From IMG/VR virus record IMGVR_UViG_3300018024_000015, positions 1 through 34,918 of that record: a stretch of DNA of 34,918 nucleotides. One strand, given 5' to 3'. The notes under the pieces were generated by a model. That model had not been told where the DNA came from and did no database searches. It saw only the letters and a list, made by a program, of their open reading frames with translations. Of the stretch, positions 13,836 through 21,859 are shown piece by piece (the stretch's first letter is position 1; each line of letters opens with the position of its first letter). The position numbers were made by a program, and so were the translations under genes. Source of the DNA: a virus.

Positions 13836-15709
13836 CTTATTTAATCCTTACCTGGAACCGAAAAGATGCCCTTAAAAGGCACCTGGATCTGTTATTGGAG
13901 CAGACCTACCCGGAGCCTTTTGAGGTCATTGTATGTGTTGATGGTTCTACGGATGGAACCCAGGTAATGCTTTCCCGGCTCAAGGAGATCCCTAAATATT
14001 CTCTAAAATGGTTCGATACCGTCAACACCGACAAGAACACCGCGGCGCAGGCCAGGAACATGGGGATTAAAAATGCCTCCGGCGAAATTCTTATCATGGT
14101 GGACGATGATTGCCTGCCCCATAAGCAGCTCATCGAGTCGTATTTGAAGGAGTTTAACCCCCAGGAAGTCCAGGTGGGCTACAAATCGGACCTCGAATCC
14201 TACCTGGGCATGTCCCTCCCGGTTCCCATTGAACCAGGGCTCATGACTACCTGGATGAAGGGGAAAATAAACGGTGATTTCAATTATTTCCAAACAGGGA
14301 ATGTCTGCATGTCGATCATCGCCGCCCGGACTCCGGCCAAGGATGGCAGCATCGGGTTTGACGAGCGGTTTGTTGGTTACGGCCATGAGGATACCGAATT
14401 GGGCCGGCGCCTGGCCTCTGCTGTTCGTAATTTTCGTTTCAACCCTGATGCTGTGACCTGGCACATGCACCCGGGATCGGCGCCCCAGCAGGACCCGGAA
14501 TTGAAGAAGACCCAGGCGGTTCAAAGCAATGCCAGGTTACAGCAAATTTTAGAGGAGCCGTTCCCTTACCCGATAACCATGAGGGAGCCAAGTATTAAGG
14601 TCGGCCTCTTCACCTCCAGACCGGCCCAAGGATATTTTTATACCTTGCTTAATCAATTAGGAAAGGCTGGGGTTCCCTTTGAAGTTGGCGAGATGCAGGG
14701 GGAGTCCTTTTGGGCGGCTCGGGGCAAATGGCATCGAGAATTCCTATCCCGGAATACCGGGAAGGTTTGTATCCTCGATGCTTGGGATACAACTTTTTGG
14801 GGAACCAAGGAGGAATTAGAACGTAAAATTAACGCCCCGATTATTTTCTCTGCGGAACGTAATTGTTGGCCTCCTCCCAGCAGGCCTGAAGATTACCCGA
14901 AATGTAAAACCCCCTGGAGATTCGTCAATGGTGGTGGATTCGGCGGCGATGCGAAGGAGTTATTGCGGCTCCTGTCCTTCGATCAGACATCGCCCGCGGG
15001 AGATCAATACAATTACGTGAAATCTTATTTGTCTGGAATCGGAGTATTAGATAGCCGGTGCCGAATTTGGCACAATCTTTATGCCGGAGAACACGGGGAA
15101 CTTGTGGCCTATAATGGCCGATGGAAAAATACCATTACTGGGGAAATACCCTGTTTTATCCATGGCAATGGTGGGAGTTGGAAATATTGGCCTGATATTT
15201 TTCCAGAAACCCCTGTCCGAATTGCCGAGAAAATTGAGGGCTGGATGAGTCATATCGAACTCTCATGGCTTTCTGAAATCGCGCAGAAAATGCGGATAAT
15301 TTTTGAGATTGGCAGTTACCGTGGCCGGAGCACTTATGCTCTGTGCTCAGCCTGCCCGGGCAAAGTTTATGCCGTTGATCAATTCCAATTCGGGGACCCT
15401 GAAATTTACGAATCCTTTCTTAAAAATATGGCCAATTTTCAAAACTTGACCGTTCTCAAGATGAAAAGCCTAGAAGCGGCAGTTAATGGGAAAATGCCCG
15501 CGATGGCGGACATGATTTTTCTTGATGCGGACCACGATTACGAACCTTTTAAAGCAGACATCAAAGCATGGCTCCCCAGGGCCAGGAAGATAATTTGCGG
15601 CCATGATTACGGGCCGGCTCACCCTGGGGTCATGCAGGCGGTAAAGGAGGTTTTCGGTGATAGCTTCGGGGTGTGCGAGACGATCTGGTATGTCGAACTC
15701 AGCCGCTGA
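13826..15709 (+). CDS. Multidomain enzyme: GT2 + PLOD-like glycosyltransferase + SAM methyltransferase
   Basis: ATG 13826, behind TGGGGGAAGCT, overlaps the previous stop by 10 nt; a TTG at 13814 is possible but less likely. In 627 residues: 1-230 a family 2 transferase (LILTWNRKDALKRHLDLLL, VCVDGSTDGT, VDDDC, then GYGHEDTELGRR typical of the GT2/GT27 C-terminal helix); about 258-460 a domain resembling the glycosyltransferase part of procollagen lysyl hydroxylases (ILDAWDTTFWG, FSAERNCWPPP, RFVNGGGFGG, GDQYNYV); about 488-627 a class I methyltransferase (FEIGSYRGRSTYAL, AVDQF, MIFLDADHDYE, GHDYGPAHPGV). Together with its neighbour it could build and methylate a glycan on a protein acceptor. 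Confidence 0.8.
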   Translation: MQVTYLILTWNRKDALKRHLDLLLEQTYPEPFEVIVCVDGSTDGTQVMLSRLKEIPKYSLKWFDTVNTDKNTAAQARNMGIKNASGEILIMVDDDCLPHKQLIESYLKEFNPQEVQVGYKSDLESYLGMSLPVPIEPGLMTTWMKGKINGDFNYFQTGNVCMSIIAARTPAKDGSIGFDERFVGYGHEDTELGRRLASAVRNFRFNPDAVTWHMHPGSAPQQDPELKKTQAVQSNARLQQILEEPFPYPITMREPSIKVGLFTSRPAQGYFYTLLNQLGKAGVPFEVGEMQGESFWAARGKWHREFLSRNTGKVCILDAWDTTFWGTKEELERKINAPIIFSAERNCWPPPSRPEDYPKCKTPWRFVNGGGFGGDAKELLRLLSFDQTSPAGDQYNYVKSYLSGIGVLDSRCRIWHNLYAGEHGELVAYNGRWKNTITGEIPCFIHGNGGSWKYWPDIFPETPVRIAEKIEGWMSHIELSWLSEIAQKMRIIFEIGSYRGRSTYALCSACPGKVYAVDQFQFGDPEIYESFLKNMANFQNLTVLKMKSLEAAVNGKMPAMADMIFLDADHDYEPFKADIKAWLPRARKIICGHDYGPAHPGVMQAVKEVFGDSFGVCETIWYVELSR

Positions 15710-15857
15710 TCAGCCGGAAGGGAAGCTCAAGAAGACCTGGCGGCAATACCGGGACCGGGATGAGGCGGTCCAGAATCTCACTCAGGACCGGGGTAGGGCG
15801 GTTGAGGGAGCCCCGCATGACCGGATGATCCGGAAAGAAGGAGCGGTGACGAAATGA
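15690..15857 (+). CDS. Small charged ORF coupled to exported LamG-like gene (55 aa)
   Basis: From ATG 15690, inside the end of the methyltransferase frame, to TGA 15855-15857, overlapping the next ATG by four bases. The product (MSNSAADQPEGKLKKTWRQY...) is highly charged with no hydrophobic segment. The start has no clear ribosome site, so translation would depend on coupling. Function unknown. Confidence 0.35.
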   Translation: MSNSAADQPEGKLKKTWRQYRDRDEAVQNLTQDRGRAVEGAPHDRMIRKEGAVTK

Positions 15858-16720
15858 TCAGGAAACTCAAATTCGCTATCATCCTTTTTGCCCTGGCTTT
15901 CCTCTGCCTGGCTTCAACAGGCTGGGCCGATAATAGCGGATTAGGGTTATCGACAAGCCTATCATTAGTGGAACAGGGTGGGGCCATCTCCAATCCCCTC
16001 TGGCCCTTCCCCGACATTCCCCTCCCGCCCTTCCTCTGGCGCCCCGACCTCACAGGGGATTACCGCAATGTGGGGAGCGATGGGGCGGCTTTGGATCTAT
16101 CACCGGCTCCTGACAACCCTTATCATCCTCAAGGTTATGCACCACCACTTGGCTCTTTCAGTAATGGGTGGGTAATCAGTAATCCTTCCCAAGATTCTAA
16201 TCCTCCAGGTGAAAGTAGTGTCGTTATCGTACCATATAATCCCGATGTTTCCTATTTGGGATCACTTTTCTCAATGGTGTTTAAAGTTAAATTTGGTGCG
16301 GGAGGTAACTCATGTGTGCTAGGATTTTCTGGCAGTAGCCTAGCAGATATTTGGAGAGTGTACTATAACAATTATGATTTTCCGCTTGAAGCTGATTTTA
16401 TAAGTGGTGATAATGTTTTAGATAAACAAGGAATTATATTATTAGAAGCCGAGGTAGAATATATAATTGTAGTCACATTTAATAGTGGAGTTTTTCATTT
16501 TTATATAAACGGCGTCGAAGATACTATTATTGAGGGCGGTGCATCAGAAGGAACCTTGACTTCAATGCCTGATACAGGAGACGGGGTTTGTATAGGAGAT
16601 GATAGTTTTTATCCAAATGAATCATCACCCGATGGCACAATTTTTAAGGCGGTAGCCGTCCACAAAGGCATCGCCTACACCCCGGCGCAGGCGGCGGAGA
16701 TTACTGCGGGGTTGCAATAG
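15854..16720 (+). CDS. Exported LamG/concanavalin-like protein
   Basis: 288 residues; RBS AAGGAGCGG before ATG 15854. Residues 1-25 form a clear Sec signal peptide (K-rich start, IILFALAFLCLA core, GWA cleavage end). The remainder resembles a LamG/concanavalin-A-like jelly roll: VFHFYINGVEDTI and the closing strand-helix FKAVAVHKGIAYTPAQAAEI. These folds usually bind glycans or act as spacer modules in appendages. The middle (about 16,200-16,630) is far more AT-rich than both ends of the gene, a sign of module exchange. It opens a series of exported proteins downstream of two glycosyltransferases. It probably acts in the periplasm or on the host surface, or on virions. Confidence 0.7.
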   Translation: MIRKLKFAIILFALAFLCLASTGWADNSGLGLSTSLSLVEQGGAISNPLWPFPDIPLPPFLWRPDLTGDYRNVGSDGAALDLSPAPDNPYHPQGYAPPLGSFSNGWVISNPSQDSNPPGESSVVIVPYNPDVSYLGSLFSMVFKVKFGAGGNSCVLGFSGSSLADIWRVYYNNYDFPLEADFISGDNVLDKQGIILLEAEVEYIIVVTFNSGVFHFYINGVEDTIIEGGASEGTLTSMPDTGDGVCIGDDSFYPNESSPDGTIFKAVAVHKGIAYTPAQAAEITAGLQ

Positions 16721-16751
16721 GTTTAACCAATTAACTAATAAGGAGAAGTTT

Positions 16752-17162
16752 ATGAAGAAAATCCTCTGCATATCAATCTTCTCGCTATTTCTCATCGCAG
16801 CTTTAGCCTCATCTTCCCTGGCAGCCAATAGCACTTCGATATCATCTGACGGCAGCAAGGTCAGCATAATCCTGGACGGCTCTACCGATTGGAACGGAGC
16901 CACGGACGGCCAGATGCCCCGGGGCCGGGGACTCATTGCGATCAAGTTTTTCCCCAGCGCAGCCAATGATGTCTTAGTGGTGCGGGATGGATCAGCGACA
17001 GGGCCGGAAATATTCCATGGCAAAGATGTCCCGGGTGGCGGTCTTGCTGACGGAACTTTTGGCGGCCTGGTTAGTTACCCCTATATCAAGGCCAGCGATC
17101 TCACCTTGGGGACCGCGGCTAATGCCCGGGTGATTATGCTTTTTTCCCCTATCCCCCGGTAA
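16752..17162 (+). CDS. Exported small protein of unknown function (136 aa)
   Basis: RBS AAGGAGAAG before ATG 16752. Residues 1-24 are a signal peptide (MKKILCISIFSLFLIAALAS, SLA|AN). The mature part is beta-rich (SISSDGSKVSIILDGSTDWN, LIAIKFFPSAANDVLVVRDG, ANARVIMLFSPIPR). The mature domain resembles small phage virion-like beta proteins (the DVLVVRDG...GPEIFHGKD stretch), here with a signal peptide in front. I do not recognise a family. Confidence 0.6.
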   Translation: MKKILCISIFSLFLIAALASSSLAANSTSISSDGSKVSIILDGSTDWNGATDGQMPRGRGLIAIKFFPSAANDVLVVRDGSATGPEIFHGKDVPGGGLADGTFGGLVSYPYIKASDLTLGTAANARVIMLFSPIPR

Positions 17163-17187
17163 AAGGCTGGAAGAATTAAAGGAAAAT

Positions 17188-17511
17188 ATGATGAGCATCT
17201 TATCCTGGATCGGGAATCAACTGGGTAAGGTTTTCAATCCGAAAAAGGTAATCCTGGGTAAAGGCACCTATCCAGTGCGCCTCCCAAATGGAGAAATAGG
17301 CACCGTCACGGTTATCCCGGTCAAGGCCTCCCAACTACCCCAACCGAAGCCGGGGAGCAACCTGGAGCCCCAGGTTTCAGACCGAATGGAGGAAGCCCCC
17401 GGGCAATGGGCAATCGTTTTCAATGAAGATCTGCCCCCGGAAAAGGCTTCCGAGGCTATTAGCTGGGAAATGGACCAGATCACCGCGGGAACGACATGGG
17501 ATAAAAACTAA
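17188..17511 (+). CDS. Unknown protein (107 aa)
   Basis: RBS AAAGGAAAAT before ATG 17188 (ATG 17191 also possible). The N-terminus is mildly amphipathic (ILSWIGNQLGKVFNPKK), then a small beta segment (YPVRLPNGEIGTVTVIPV) and a Pro-rich linker before a helical acidic tail. No signal peptide. It lies within the exported cluster; function unknown. Confidence 0.55.
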   Translation: MMSILSWIGNQLGKVFNPKKVILGKGTYPVRLPNGEIGTVTVIPVKASQLPQPKPGSNLEPQVSDRMEEAPGQWAIVFNEDLPPEKASEAISWEMDQITAGTTWDKN

Positions 17512-17536
17512 CCCGGAAAGAAGGAGCCATTACCAA

Positions 17537-17749
17537 ATGACCAGAAAAATCTTTCATGGCCTGATTTACTTAGGTAAGGCTTACCTGATGCTAGTGGGCC
17601 TTCTGGTCACCTTGATGGTGGGCCGCCAGCTTTACCTTGACCACTATGGCAGTAATATCCCGATGGTCCGGGCGCAGCTCAATCTTGTGCTCCCCCCTTT
17701 GACCTTTACCAATAAGCCTAAACAAACTCAGCAAGGAGGACGGCAATGA
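17537..17749 (+). CDS. Single-pass membrane protein (70 aa)
   Basis: ATG 17537 follows AGAAGGAGCCATTACC; longer in-frame starts lie within the previous gene. A hydrophobic segment at about residues 14-30 (YLMLVGLLVTLMVGRQLYL) follows a basic N-terminus, and the rest is a short exterior tail. The stop overlaps the next ATG (ATGA). Function unknown; may anchor or assist the exported cluster. Confidence 0.5.
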   Translation: MTRKIFHGLIYLGKAYLMLVGLLVTLMVGRQLYLDHYGSNIPMVRAQLNLVLPPLTFTNKPKQTQQGGRQ

Positions 17750-18204
17750 ACAGAAAATGGCAGATTTGCTTATTGGCAGTAGCCCTAGCCCTGGCCCTGG
17801 TAGTTTCCAGCTACGCCACCAGCTTCACCATGTCCACCACCCAGCGCCACGCCTGCGGGGCCACCATCGCCACTAACATCAGCTCGGGCCATCTCCGCAT
17901 CTATTCGGGGACTGATCCGGGCGTCCTCAACGCCGTCACCGGGACCCTCCTGGTGGACTGGACGCTCAATGCCACCAACACGGATACCGGCGGGGTCACG
18001 ACCTTGGGGGCGGTGACCAACGTGAACGCCTCCGGCACCAATACTGCGGCCTATTTCCGGATCACCGAGTCGGATGGGACGACCGCCCTGTTTGATGGAG
18101 ATTGCAGCGCTACCTCTGGCAGCTTGACACTTAACACGCTCAGCATCGTCTCAGGCGGCCCCTGCTCCCTGAGCGGCACGATCACGGTGCCCATAGGTAG
18201 CTGA
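17746..18204 (+). CDS. Exported phage-type beta protein (152 aa)
   Basis: RBS AAGGAGGACGGC before ATG 17746. Residues 1-24 are a signal peptide (MNRKWQICLLAVALALALVV, SYA). The mature domain (HLRIYSGTDPG, GTLLVDWTLNA, NTAAYFRITESDGTTALFDG) matches a beta-sandwich pattern common in tailed-phage structural regions, where it normally has no signal peptide. Two Cys flank the C-terminal strands and could form a disulfide in the periplasm. It overlaps the upstream gene by 4 nt. Confidence 0.65.
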   Translation: MNRKWQICLLAVALALALVVSSYATSFTMSTTQRHACGATIATNISSGHLRIYSGTDPGVLNAVTGTLLVDWTLNATNTDTGGVTTLGAVTNVNASGTNTAAYFRITESDGTTALFDGDCSATSGSLTLNTLSIVSGGPCSLSGTITVPIGS

Positions 18205-18205
18205 T

Positions 18206-18310
18206 ATGGATAGTATAAGACACGTTTTAGGTTTGTTCCTCGGGGGCATGGCTGCCGGAATATTCTTTTGTAGCTATGTCTTGAAACACGGGCAGAGGAA
18301 GGCTAAATGA
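18206..18310 (+). CDS. Tiny membrane ORF coupled to the repeat protein (34 aa)
   Basis: ATG 18206 with ATAGGTAG just upstream; ends in TGA 18308-18310, overlapping the next ATG by four bases. The 34 residues contain one hydrophobic stretch (VLGLFLGGMAAGIFFCSYVL) and a basic C-terminus. Coupling and codon pattern favour it being real; no function is known. Confidence 0.45.
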   Translation: MDSIRHVLGLFLGGMAAGIFFCSYVLKHGQRKAK

Positions 18311-20304
18311 GCCGTCTCCTCAAGATACTCGCCGTGCTGGTCCTGGGGCTGGCCCTGGTGGTCACTGGTCTGCCCCAGGCCCGGGCGGCAATCACCTGGC
18401 CTAGCACAGCAACTGCGCCTACTCATTGGTGGCCTTTCGACCAGAGTCAGGGCTTATCTGACTATGGGTCAATAGGCGGCCTGACTCTCTCGCAAGGGGG
18501 GGTAGGATCTCCTTTAAGTTGGCTACCTAATGGTATTCATCTTCCTACCAATACCTATGCCGGGTGTGCTTCAAACACAGACTTATGTGATCTTGGAGCC
18601 ACTTTTTCTATATTGTTTGAGTGGGTTTGCATTAATGATTGGAGTATTCTTGGTTGTGCGGCACCTGATGTCCACACAACCGGATGGTATGCAGGCGAAC
18701 TTGGAGCCGGTGAAAATCTATATCTGAAAACGTATAATCCTTCCGGCACACTAAATAGTGTCGGTGTTGGTAGTGGGCTTAACAATGGTGTTATGAATCA
18801 AGCGATTCTGGTTCATTCAGGGGGGAAATCTACTCTATATATAAACGGAGGCGTAGCCTTAGCAGCAACATCACAGGCCGATCCTCTTGCTATCATTGGT
18901 CTATTTACAATAAATGGTGCCGGAGATGTTTATGGATCAAGAACCATTACCGTTAGACAAGTTGCCATTCTTAAAGGGACGGCCTGGAGTCAGAGTGATG
19001 TATCGAATATTTGGGTTGCCTTTAATGGCTACCCGGCCACCCTTTCGGGCAGCCTTACCCAGGTATCGACATCCCTGTCCGGAAGCTCCATCGTGTCTAC
19101 CCTGTCCGGGGCCTTGGCCCAGATCACAGGGGCATTCACGGGGAACCATGGCATTGGCGCAACCATTTCCGGAACCTTGACCCTATTTTCGGCATCCCTA
19201 TCTGGAAGCTCTGTGACATCCACCCTATCTGGTGCCTTAACTCAAGTGTCCGCCTCATTATCAAGTGCCGTGGTTGATTTCACCGGCGCACTTTCAGGGT
19301 CCCTGGTCCAAGTTTCATCCGCCCTGAGCGGGTCGTCGCTGGTATCTACCCTGTCCGGGGCGTTAGCGCAGGTGACGGGGGCGTTCATCGGGGAGCATGG
19401 GGTGTTAGCCACGGTAGGGGGAATGTTGACGCAGGTATTCGCCACCCTGACTGGTGATCATGGGGTGGCAGGAGCCATATCGGGGACCTTGGCCCAAGTG
19501 TCAGCGTCCTTGAACAGTTCTTCTCTGGTGGCTGCCCTCTCAAGTGTGCTATCGCAGGCCACTGCCTCACTGTCCGGTTCTGTGGTCAATTTTGTGGGCA
19601 GCTTGGGGGCCGGCATAACCCAGGTCTCAGCCTCCCTTTCAGGGAGCGAGCTGGTGGCAACCCTGGCCGGGGCACTATCTCAGGTAACGGCTGCCATCTC
19701 AGGGACCATAAGCCAGATACAGGCGATAACGGCGGCCCTCACTGGCACCATGACCCAGGTATCGGCGGCCTTCAACAGCTCATCACTGATCGGCTCACTC
19801 TCCGGCAGGCTATCCCAGGTCACCGCCTCACTTTCGGTCAGTATTATCGACTATACCGTTTCCCTAACCGGGACCTTGAGCCAGGCCACCGCCTCGCTGA
19901 CGGGGGCGCATGGCATCGGCGGGACCCTTGCCGGAGTGGTTTCAAAGATCTCCTCTGCTTTAAATGGGTCATCGCTGGCAACTACCTTGAACGGGATACT
20001 CAGCCAGGTTGATGCCTCATTATCCGGGGCGCACGGAATCGGGGGAACCTTATCGGCATGGACAAATCAGGCAACCGCCATTCTCTCCTGCGGTCATGGG
20101 GTGGCGGCTGCCTTAAATGGAACCGTGGATCAAATCACTTCGGCATTATCAGTCGGTATTTTCCGGCGACTGCTCACTTATCTTTATGTGCTGCTCATTG
20201 AACCAGAAAACCGCCAGCTCACGGTCCCGATGGAAAACCGGGTGCTACCCCTGGCATTTGAAAACCGGACCCTAATAGTGCCATCCGCAAAGGGAAGCCA
20301 ATGA
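18307..20304 (+). CDS. Exported LamG-like protein with 18 tandem ~21-residue repeats
   Basis: 665 residues. 1-28 is a signal peptide (LKILAVLVLGLALVVTGL, ARA). About 30-238 is LamG/concanavalin-like (THWWPFDQS, STLYINGGVALA, VRQVAILKGTAWSQSDV). About 240-617 consists of some 18 repeats with consensus TLSGxLxQVxASLSGxHGIGG, rich in Ser, Thr, Gly and Ala and with regular hydrophobic spacing, suggesting a rod-like beta or coiled fibre. The C-terminus carries two copies of an ENR(x)L-x-V-P motif (PENRQLTVPMENRVLPLAFENRT region) that I associate with small phage structural proteins. The repeats offer many Ser/Thr acceptors for the glycosyltransferases encoded upstream. The likely role is an exported fibre or surface coat protein. 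Confidence 0.75.
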   Translation: MSRLLKILAVLVLGLALVVTGLPQARAAITWPSTATAPTHWWPFDQSQGLSDYGSIGGLTLSQGGVGSPLSWLPNGIHLPTNTYAGCASNTDLCDLGATFSILFEWVCINDWSILGCAAPDVHTTGWYAGELGAGENLYLKTYNPSGTLNSVGVGSGLNNGVMNQAILVHSGGKSTLYINGGVALAATSQADPLAIIGLFTINGAGDVYGSRTITVRQVAILKGTAWSQSDVSNIWVAFNGYPATLSGSLTQVSTSLSGSSIVSTLSGALAQITGAFTGNHGIGATISGTLTLFSASLSGSSVTSTLSGALTQVSASLSSAVVDFTGALSGSLVQVSSALSGSSLVSTLSGALAQVTGAFIGEHGVLATVGGMLTQVFATLTGDHGVAGAISGTLAQVSASLNSSSLVAALSSVLSQATASLSGSVVNFVGSLGAGITQVSASLSGSELVATLAGALSQVTAAISGTISQIQAITAALTGTMTQVSAAFNSSSLIGSLSGRLSQVTASLSVSIIDYTVSLTGTLSQATASLTGAHGIGGTLAGVVSKISSALNGSSLATTLNGILSQVDASLSGAHGIGGTLSAWTNQATAILSCGHGVAAALNGTVDQITSALSVGIFRRLLTYLYVLLIEPENRQLTVPMENRVLPLAFENRTLIVPSAKGSQ

Positions 20305-20627
20305 AACGGTCAAGGCAGTCAATATTTCTGGTCCTGGCGGCAATATTCATCATGACGGCGGTAGCCAACACCGTTCAGGGTGCAACCGGCTTCACTTATT
20401 CCGATGGCTGGTATGCCCCCAGCAAGGACGCCGCCGCGGTTCTGGATTATTCAATCGACTGGAGCCAATGGCTGGCCGGTGATACCATCGCCGCCAGCTC
20501 CTGGACCTGCGACCAGGGGATAACCGGGGTTCCGGTCAGCGGCCCGGACACGACTAAAACTTCCATCTGGCTTTCCGGAGGTACGATGGGGCAGACCTAT
20601 AAGATCTCCAATAGCATAATACAGTAG
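20301..20627 (+). CDS. Exported small phage-domain protein (108 aa)
   Basis: ATG 20301 overlaps the previous stop (ATGA). 1-27 is a signal peptide (basic MKRSRQ, IFLVLAAIFIMTAVA, VQG). The mature domain (VLDYSIDWSQWLAGDTI, SIWLSGGTMGQTYKIS) is a pattern typical of small beta-sandwich proteins near phage head-tail connectors, normally cytoplasmic. It is the last of the signal-peptide run before the connector gene. Function unknown. Confidence 0.65.
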   Translation: MKRSRQSIFLVLAAIFIMTAVANTVQGATGFTYSDGWYAPSKDAAAVLDYSIDWSQWLAGDTIAASSWTCDQGITGVPVSGPDTTKTSIWLSGGTMGQTYKISNSIIQ

Positions 20628-20671
20628 GCGGCCGCATCGATGTAATAAATTTTAAGATCAAGGTGAGGTAA

Positions 20672-21304
20672 ATGGACCTTACTACCCTTGCAAGCGTGAA
20701 AGCATCTCCCTGGCTGGCCGATATGGTCTTAGGGGATTGGCAGGACACCTGGGACACTATGATCGGCTACCTGATCACGGCCCGGTCCCGGGATGCCGAG
20801 CGCTACTGCAACCGTGAATTCGAGAAGAAGCAGGTAATCGAATATCACGACGGCGGCGGGAAGTTCCTGTTTCTCAAGCGCACCCCCATCAATTCCCTGG
20901 TGGATATCAAATGGTCCCTTTTTTACGATTGGACCGAGAATTACCTGGAGATCGATGCTCAAACCCCCATGGTCGGCTTCAATGCTACCATCGGGTCAGT
21001 AATCCTCATCGGCGGGATCGACTGGTATACCGGGATCAAAACCATCCAGGTGACCTACATCGGCGGATACGATCTCCTGACCACGGCTCCCAGTGCCCCG
21101 CCCATCCCGCCTTATATGCCTCTACCGGAAGACCTGGAGGCAGCTATCGCCCAGCAGGTCGCCTATGATTTCAGGCGGCGGAAGGACCTGGGGCTTATCT
21201 CAGTAACGATGATTGATGGGAGCATCCAGAAGAAGAGTACTGACAAATGGCTGCCGGATGTCGAGCTGGTTCTTAAAAAATACCGGCATCGCTTCTTTGG
21301 GTAA
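20672..21304 (+). CDS. Head-tail connector (gp6-like adaptor)
   Basis: 210 residues; RBS AAGGTGAGGTA before ATG 20672. The N-terminal helices (LITARSRDAERYCNREFE), the loop motif FLKRTPINSLVDI and the beta region (IQVTYIGGYD...PLPEDLEAAIAQQVAYDFRRR) are typical of HK97 gp6/SPP1 gp15-type connector proteins, which stack under the portal and gate the DNA exit. The gene resumes the canonical morphogenesis order after the accessory insertion. Confidence 0.8.
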   Translation: MDLTTLASVKASPWLADMVLGDWQDTWDTMIGYLITARSRDAERYCNREFEKKQVIEYHDGGGKFLFLKRTPINSLVDIKWSLFYDWTENYLEIDAQTPMVGFNATIGSVILIGGIDWYTGIKTIQVTYIGGYDLLTTAPSAPPIPPYMPLPEDLEAAIAQQVAYDFRRRKDLGLISVTMIDGSIQKKSTDKWLPDVELVLKKYRHRFFG

Positions 21305-21317
21305 GGAGGCAAAGGTC

Positions 21318-21845
21318 ATGCAAAAATACGAAAGGATCGTCGCCTTCCCGGGGCTCGTAAATGTCGGGATAGTCTCATTTTACCCAGACCATGAGGCCCT
21401 ATGTGCCGATTCCCGTTCTCTGAGTATGACCATGGGCGCCAATATCCTGCGGGCCGCAGCACCTCAATCTTATGAGATGCTGGCGAAGATGGGGATCAAG
21501 ACCACTCTAAATCTGCAGATGGCCAGCGAAAAGCAGAAGGATGATACGGTAGGCATAAAAGAAATCTGGGTGCCTTTGTCGGTCTATCAATCCATTCCCC
21601 CCGCGAAATTTAACAGCATCATAAAAGTCACTCAGGACCCGGCCAATTATCCTCTCCTCATTCATTGTTTGGCTGGCCATGACCGGACCGGGGTAGTCTG
21701 CGCGGCCCGGCGCATGGCGGTGGACGGCTGGGCCTGGTTCGAGGCCATCGAGGAGATGGATCATTTTGGCTACAACATTCTGACCGTCCCCCTGATGCTC
21801 TCGCTCAAGGATTGGGCCAAGGACAAGGGGATCACGGTAACCTGA
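21318..21845 (+). CDS. Tyrosine/dual-specificity phosphatase-like protein
   Basis: ATG 21318 follows TAAGGAGGCAAAGGTC; an upstream in-frame ATG at 21213 overlaps the connector. In 175 residues, the P-loop HCLAGHDRTG (about 116-125) matches HCxxGxxR(T/S) of protein tyrosine phosphatases, whose Cys attacks phosphate and whose Arg binds it. The preceding part (LAKMGIKTTLNLQM, WVPLSVYQSIPP) fits an atypical dual-specificity fold. A candidate general acid is not obvious. Substrates could be phosphoproteins, phosphoinositide-like or sugar phosphates; none can be chosen. It is unusual within connector genes and may be a cargo gene acting on the host. Confidence 0.8.
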   Translation: MQKYERIVAFPGLVNVGIVSFYPDHEALCADSRSLSMTMGANILRAAAPQSYEMLAKMGIKTTLNLQMASEKQKDDTVGIKEIWVPLSVYQSIPPAKFNSIIKVTQDPANYPLLIHCLAGHDRTGVVCAARRMAVDGWAWFEAIEEMDHFGYNILTVPLMLSLKDWAKDKGITVT

Positions 21846-21859
21846 TAAAGGAGGGATTT

